DNA of 64,000 nt from Planctomycetota bacterium (GTDB lineage: Bacteria; Planctomycetota; Brocadiia; SM23-32; JAKLEA01), in contig JAKLEA010000003.1 of assembly GCA_022711755.1 (NCBI GenBank), positions 304,167 through 368,166 on the forward strand, read 5' to 3'. Under the pieces are notes generated by a model that had not been told where the DNA came from, did not search any database, and saw only the letters and a program-made list of their open reading frames with translations. A program made the position numbers and the translations under genes. Shown here in pieces: positions 59,699 to 64,000 of the stretch (positions are counted from its first letter, which is position 1; each line of letters starts with the position of its first letter).

Positions 59699-62158
59699 TT
59701 ACGCCTTTTCCTGTGTATTCTGCGGCTCCTGAGGCTCCGTCGGTTTTCCCGACTTGTCTCCTTTGGAACCGCCGGTCTTCTTGTCGTCGCGGTTGCGGTA
59801 ATAGTAGTGGTAGTAGTAGTAACCGTAACCGTATGCGTACCCGCCGTATTTGCCGTAGTAGTAGGCGGAAGGTTCCAGGCTGAAGCCGTTCATCAGCACG
59901 CCCATGATCGGCGCATTCACCGTCCTCAGGCAGCGCGCCGCAGTCCGCAGGGCGTAACGCGAGGTTTTGCCTGCCCTGACGACCAGCAACGTGCCGTCAA
60001 CCTTCAGCGAAAGCACGACCGAGTCGGTTACGCTGCACACCGGGGGCGTATCGAACAGAACAAAGTCATACCGGTCGCGCAGTATCTCGATCAGTTCATT
60101 CATGGCGTCGGATTGCAGCAACTCAGCCTGGTTCGGCGGAATCGGCCCTGCGCCGACGACCTCAAGGCCCGGAACCGTCGAGTCCTTCAATACTTCGTCA
60201 ATCGTCGCCGCGCCGACCAGAACGTTAGACAGGCCCGGCTCCTTGTCCATGTCAAAGATACGGTGGAGGATCGGCCTGCGCATGTCCGCATCAATCAGCA
60301 CAACTTTCTTGCCGGCATAGGCCAGCATCACGGCCAGGTTTGAGACGAGCGTGCTCTTGCCCTCTCCGGGAAGAGAACTCGTCATGAGCAGGACCTTCTT
60401 CTCGCCCGCCGCGCTGAACACAACGTTCGTGCGGATGGACCTCAGGTATTCGCCCGACATGCTGTGGCTTGACGGGTCTGCAAGCATCGGGACTCTTTCC
60501 TGATCAGGAGGCGTGCCCGTCGGCAGGCTTTCGCGGATGTTGCCGACGAAGCCGATGACCGGAAGCCCGATGTAACGCTCGACGTCGTCCATGTCACGCA
60601 CTGAGTTGTCAATCGCATCCAGCAGGAACGCCAGTCCGACGCCAAGTCCCATGCCCAGGAACATCAGGAAGCCGATCACTCTGAAGATGCCTTCCTGCTT
60701 TGGTCTGTTGGGCACAAGCGCAAGGGCAAGAATCTTAATGTTGCTGTTCTGCAAGTCGCCGACCAGGTCTGTCTGTTTCAAAGAACTCAGCAACGTCTCA
60801 AAGAGTTTCTGGTCGCTGTCCGCTTCGCGGCTGATCATGTCAACATCCAACCGAGCTTGGGCCAGATTACGCGCTCGGGTCTTTTCCTGCTGAAGCATGT
60901 CGCTTAGGCCGCGCAATTGTCGCGATGACATTTCATAATCGGCTTTAGCCTTCAGAAAGGCGATTTCCAGTTCTTTCCGGGCCTCTTCCTCCATTGCGGC
61001 AATGTTATTGGACATCGCCACGACGTCAGGATGCTTCGGCCCATACTGGTTCATCTCCGCCGTCCGCTTCGCTTCCATCAGTTGTATCTGCGCGACAATC
61101 TGTTCGAGCTGATCGGTTGCGCCGCCCAGCGAGGGTGGAAGCGTGAGAATTGATTCCTTCGAAGCCACCCATTTCTGAAGCGTTTCCATTATGTCGCGCT
61201 TCCGTTTGGTGGCCATCTCCATCGCCACTACTTCGCGGTTCAGCGTTATCATCCTCTCGGCCAGAACGCTGACGCTGCGCTCCGGGCTTAACTCGCCGCT
61301 TTCCCCGCCGCCACCGCCCGTGTCGGTTACGATGGCTTCAATATCAAGCTGCGCATGGGCCTGAATAAGCTTCTTGCGCGTATCAGCCATTTTTGTTTCA
61401 TAAACTTCCTTCTGCTTGCGCAACCATTCCAAAACCTGTTGAATGCCCTGCTGTCGCAACTCTACATCGTATTCAGAGTATCCCTGCACAACCTCATTGA
61501 CAATGTCCGCCGCAAGTTGCGCATCGCCGGCGCCACAGGAGACGATAAGAACGAAACTATCTTTTACCGGCGTGACGACAATCGCAGCGCTGAGTTTTTC
61601 CGCGACATCCTGAATAACAGATTCCTCTCCCTGCCGGTCATCCATGTTTTCCAGCAGTCCGACTGGAATCACGTCTTCCAGCCCTTCGCTTACCATTTTC
61701 CTCTGTTCCGGGCCAAGCCTCCCAGCGAAGCGGTCAATCAGCTTCAGCTTCCTGACCACCTTTTCCATGACCACGCGGCCCTTCAGTATCTGAATATGAG
61801 TTTGCTGGCTGTATTGACGCCATGACGGCTGCTGCCAGGGCTGAATCATTGTTGAAGCCCATTGGCTCATATTTTGTGGCTGCACAAGCACTTGCGCGCT
61901 GGCCACGTAGACGGGCTTACGAACCCATAGATAAATTGCCGCCATCACTCCGGAAAGCAGAACCATCAGGACCACCACCCAGAATCTTTTGCGAATTATC
62001 CAGAGGTAGTTCCAGACGTTAACGCCCGGTTCTGCGTTTTGCTGCCCTCCGGGGGCGCTGGGAACAGCCGGCATCGCCTGATCCTGCGATGCGGCGACTC
62101 CGGCCTGCAACTGCATCATCGGCATCTGCGCGTCAGGATTGTTTCGCCAGTCTGGCAA
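59699..62158 (-). CDS. Exopolysaccharide tyrosine autokinase (Wzc-like)
   Basis: 819 residues. Two membrane helices (about 58-76, FWVVVLMVLLSGVMAAIYL, and about 508-530) flank a long periplasmic Wzz-type domain with coiled coils. The cytoplasmic bacterial-tyrosine-kinase domain has SSLPGEGKSTLVSNLA near 590, VVLIDADMRRPILHR (Walker A') and FVLFDTPPVCSVTDS (Walker B). The C-terminal cluster is extreme: about 14 Tyr in 22 residues near 775-796 (YYYGKYGGYAYGYGYYYY), the autophosphorylation site. TTG start 62158, with GAGGTGA upstream. It controls chain length and export of exopolysaccharide. Located 63 bp after the Wza-like gene. Confidence 0.9.
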   Translation of the reverse strand: MPDWRNNPDAQMPMMQLQAGVAASQDQAMPAVPSAPGGQQNAEPGVNVWNYLWIIRKRFWVVVLMVLLSGVMAAIYLWVRKPVYVASAQVLVQPQNMSQWASTMIQPWQQPSWRQYSQQTHIQILKGRVVMEKVVRKLKLIDRFAGRLGPEQRKMVSEGLEDVIPVGLLENMDDRQGEESVIQDVAEKLSAAIVVTPVKDSFVLIVSCGAGDAQLAADIVNEVVQGYSEYDVELRQQGIQQVLEWLRKQKEVYETKMADTRKKLIQAHAQLDIEAIVTDTGGGGGESGELSPERSVSVLAERMITLNREVVAMEMATKRKRDIMETLQKWVASKESILTLPPSLGGATDQLEQIVAQIQLMEAKRTAEMNQYGPKHPDVVAMSNNIAAMEEEARKELEIAFLKAKADYEMSSRQLRGLSDMLQQEKTRARNLAQARLDVDMISREADSDQKLFETLLSSLKQTDLVGDLQNSNIKILALALVPNRPKQEGIFRVIGFLMFLGMGLGVGLAFLLDAIDNSVRDMDDVERYIGLPVIGFVGNIRESLPTGTPPDQERVPMLADPSSHSMSGEYLRSIRTNVVFSAAGEKKVLLMTSSLPGEGKSTLVSNLAVMLAYAGKKVVLIDADMRRPILHRIFDMDKEPGLSNVLVGAATIDEVLKDSTVPGLEVVGAGPIPPNQAELLQSDAMNELIEILRDRYDFVLFDTPPVCSVTDSVVLSLKVDGTLLVVRAGKTSRYALRTAARCLRTVNAPIMGVLMNGFSLEPSAYYYGKYGGYAYGYGYYYYHYYYRNRDDKKTGGSKGDKSGKPTEPQEPQNTQEKA

Positions 62159-62221
62159 TTTACTTCACCTCAATTCGGCCTCAACGGTCAGCCAATAACA
62201 GCTATCAGCTTCCCGCCTTGT

Positions 62222-63508
62222 CTACCAGATCGTCTGTTTCACGTAGATTGTATCGCCGGGCTGAACAATGTCCTTGAGCTTTGCGTCAATGACCTTCGTC
62301 CCGGACGGTGTTTCACGATGAATTTCAACTCGGTTCATGTCCCCCAGCGGACCTAGTCCCTTGGCAAGACTGATTGCCTTTATGACCGTTAAGTCCTTTT
62401 CAATCGGGTATGCGCCTGGCATCCTTACCTCACCAAGCACATAGAACATGCTTTCTTCACTCTTCGGGACAAGAATTATGTCCCGGTTTTGTAGGATGAC
62501 GTCGCTACCTTTGCCGCCTTCCTTTATTTCAGCAAGGCTGAAAGTTTGAATGTCAGTGGGGGAACCGACACCGGCTTCGGCTTGTTTTGCCGCAGCCTCA
62601 GCGGCAGCCATATTTTTTATATCTCCCTTCGCCTTTATCACTTTCAACACATCGCCGGCCATAGGTCCCGGGCCTCCGGCCATAGCGAGAGCTTCGATCA
62701 GCGTCGTATTCGGCCCTGTCTGATACATTCCGCCGGAACGCATTTCGCCCATCACGTAGACCACCATCTCGCCGCGACTTGGAAAAACAATCACGTCGCC
62801 CGGATAAACGCGAATCTGGCATTCTCTTTCGCCGTTTCTCACACGGGACAAATCCGCCACAATTCTGGTATATTGGGCAAGCGCTTCTTCTCCGAATTCG
62901 CCTTCGTCTATCTTAAGGCTAATTCCGTGTTTTTCATTTGCCGCGAATTCTTCTGCTTCGGCAGGTTTCTCAGCCGCCGCTTCCGCCGTATTCGTTTCGC
63001 CGGCAGGCGGAGGCGCGACTGCCTCTTTCGGAGCCGCGTTCGTATTCGTTGATTTTGCAGTTGGCTTACGAAGTATTATCACCCGGTTATCTGAAGACGG
63101 GAGTGTTCCACCCACTTCCACAAGAAGCTCCACAAGCGTGCAATCCTTAGGAATTCGCACGCGGCCTATCTTGGTGGCCATGCCCAGAACTTTTACGGTT
63201 CCGCTGTTGTATTCCTTAATATGAATTGTAACCTGAGCATTTGGAAGATAATCGCCCTCCAGCAACGCCTTGATTTCATCCTCCAACTGCCGCTCTGTCA
63301 TGCCTGCGGCCTGAATTCGTCCTATTCCCGCAAGCGATATCGAGCCGTCCTCCGACACAACCACCTCGCGGTTCATCCGCTGATCCGGCCAGATTTCAAT
63401 CATTAGCACATCTTCCGGACCCAGTTCCGCCGCTCGGGCTGCGAATGCCGAAATGATGATTGCCAACATTCCGCAGACTGTTGAGCGCAGAACGATTCGA
63501 CCGGTCAT
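62222..63508 (-). CDS. Polysaccharide export outer-membrane protein (Wza/SLBB family)
   Basis: 428 residues from ATG 63508. Signal peptide STVCGMLAIIISAFAARA. Polysaccharide export domain starts ELGPEDVLMIEIWPDQRM, followed by SLBB-like repeats (VYVMGEMRSGGMYQTGP, MFYVLGEVRMPGAYPIEKD). A long low-complexity insert (about 150-185: APPPAGETNTAEAAAEKPAE) is not typical. It forms the outer-membrane channel with the Wzc-like protein. No lipobox Cys is evident, unlike E. coli Wza. Upstream of the wzc-like gene on the same strand. Confidence 0.88.
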   Translation of the reverse strand: MTGRIVLRSTVCGMLAIIISAFAARAAELGPEDVLMIEIWPDQRMNREVVVSEDGSISLAGIGRIQAAGMTERQLEDEIKALLEGDYLPNAQVTIHIKEYNSGTVKVLGMATKIGRVRIPKDCTLVELLVEVGGTLPSSDNRVIILRKPTAKSTNTNAAPKEAVAPPPAGETNTAEAAAEKPAEAEEFAANEKHGISLKIDEGEFGEEALAQYTRIVADLSRVRNGERECQIRVYPGDVIVFPSRGEMVVYVMGEMRSGGMYQTGPNTTLIEALAMAGGPGPMAGDVLKVIKAKGDIKNMAAAEAAAKQAEAGVGSPTDIQTFSLAEIKEGGKGSDVILQNRDIILVPKSEESMFYVLGEVRMPGAYPIEKDLTVIKAISLAKGLGPLGDMNRVEIHRETPSGTKVIDAKLKDIVQPGDTIYVKQTIW

Positions 63509-63582
63509 GAACACTATCCCAACCTCCCCTGGGGAGACGAATAACACTTTTAACAATTTGACAGCGTTTTCCGTTTCCCGCA

Positions 63583-63628
63583 GAAAAAAGACATCCCGGC
63601 GTTGTTGAGGCGCCGGGATATGTCTTTG
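63583..63628 (-). terminator. Rho-independent terminator of the beta-barrel gene
   Basis: On the minus strand AAGACATATCCCGGCG and CGCCGGGATGTCTT form a long stem around a CTCAACAA loop, followed by a run of six T. Lies just after the stop at 63684. Confidence 0.85.
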
Positions 63629-63683
63629 ATTCGCGTCCTTCTATCGAGCGCATCCGCGCGCCGCACGTCGCGCATACGCGCGC

Positions 63684-64000
63684 TTAGAACGTCACCGTGC
63701 CGCTCAACACCACCGAATGCTCCTCGAAGTTCGTCTGATCGTAATTGCTGTGCCGGTGCTGCCACATATACGCAAGTCCCAGCTCCAGCCAGCTCGTCAC
63801 CCGGTAATTCGTCCCGACGCTGGCCATCCACAGATGGTCGCGGCGGCGCTTGCCTGACACGCCCTCGCTGTCAAACACCGAGTTGATGTAGCCGCCCTCA
63901 ACATACACGTCCCACTGCTGCGTGACGTGCCAGATCGGGCGTATCCTTCCGCCCCTGTCCTCGTAGCTCACGCCATACGCCATGTTGTAGTCCGTGCGCT
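63684..64000 (-). CDS. Outer-membrane beta-barrel protein, N-terminus beyond the edge
   Basis: C-terminal 105 residues only; the frame continues past the right edge. The strands alternate aromatic and polar residues (WDVYVEGGYINSVF, LELGLAYMWQHRHSNY) and the last residues HSVVLSGTVTF end in Phe, the BAM recognition signal of outer-membrane barrels. Position next to the Wza/Wzc-like genes suggests the exopolysaccharide-associated BBP2-type barrel. An ATG at 63983 is internal, not the start. Terminator follows. Confidence 0.75.
   Translation of the reverse strand, partial: RTDYNMAYGVSYEDRGGRIRPIWHVTQQWDVYVEGGYINSVFDSEGVSGKRRRDHLWMASVGTNYRVTSWLELGLAYMWQHRHSNYDQTNFEEHSVVLSGTVTF

Noticed and set aside
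1..64000. CRISPR arrays, tRNA and rRNA genes, insertion sequences with transposase
   Set aside because: No regularly spaced repeats, no cloverleaf or rRNA blocks, and no transposase-like ORF were seen on reading the sequence.

Overview
The window is a stretch of high-GC bacterial chromosome with about 50 protein genes, no rRNA, no tRNA and no CRISPR array that I can see. The gene set points to an uncultivated, probably anaerobic or facultative Gram-negative of the PVC/Sumerlaeota/Hydrogenedentota kind. The signs are a large zinc-ribbon-bearing signal peptidase I, a PPi-type phosphofructokinase, Tat-exported sulfatases with lipoprotein glycosidases, a tail-anchored Hanks kinase, mreB/mreC, a Wza/Wzc export pair, and a bacterial topoisomerase VI B subunit. 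The phylum assignment is inference; there is no marker RNA in the window.

Layout. 1-16 kb is mostly housekeeping: purD (cut by the left edge), a DUF1638 protein, a membrane-embedded spermidine-synthase-like protein, PPi-PFK, a tandem nucleoside-diphosphate kinase, purH, trpF, thiC, an RsuA-like protein lacking its catalytic Asp, manA, a STAS protein and a tRNA-binding-domain protein. 16.3-17.8 kb holds signal peptidase I. 18.0-21.9 kb is an accessory pocket: a three-gene cassette of unknown function with its own sigma70-type promoter, then a multi-HTH protein preceded by what looks like a compact three-way-junction RNA. 21.9-25.1 kb carries a GH1 glycosidase, a YkgJ-type protein, a UPF0173 hydrolase and a membrane protein.

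25.6-29.2 kb contains a near-consensus promoter, a roughly 450-nt hairpin-dense untranslated region, and an ABC exporter/DUF1854 pair of the type known from cyanophycin loci of other bacteria. 29.4-32.6 kb has a membrane phosphodiesterase-like protein, an M48 lipoprotein protease and an SH3-domain protein. 32.8-44.3 kb is a polysaccharide-degradation block: phosphoesterase, GH43/GH117-like propeller, double esterase, GH5, two sulfatases, cupin and DUF4185. 44.3-47.7 kb is the mreB-mreC region with two membrane-anchored proteins. 48-56 kb has an oxidoreductase, the Ser/Thr kinase, an atypical M24 protein and the central-carbon operon gap-pgk-rpe-accD. 57.9-59.6 kb encodes topoisomerase VI subunit B without a neighbouring A subunit. 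59.7-64 kb encodes Wzc- and Wza-like exopolysaccharide proteins and the end of an outer-membrane beta-barrel.

The most promising unexplained items are the structured leader at 25.6-26.06 kb, the three-way-junction element at 20328-20436 with its multi-HTH gene, the 18.1-20.0 kb cassette, the orphan topoisomerase VI B gene, and a set of GTAG...CTAC palindromes that resemble RAYT-mobilised REP elements.
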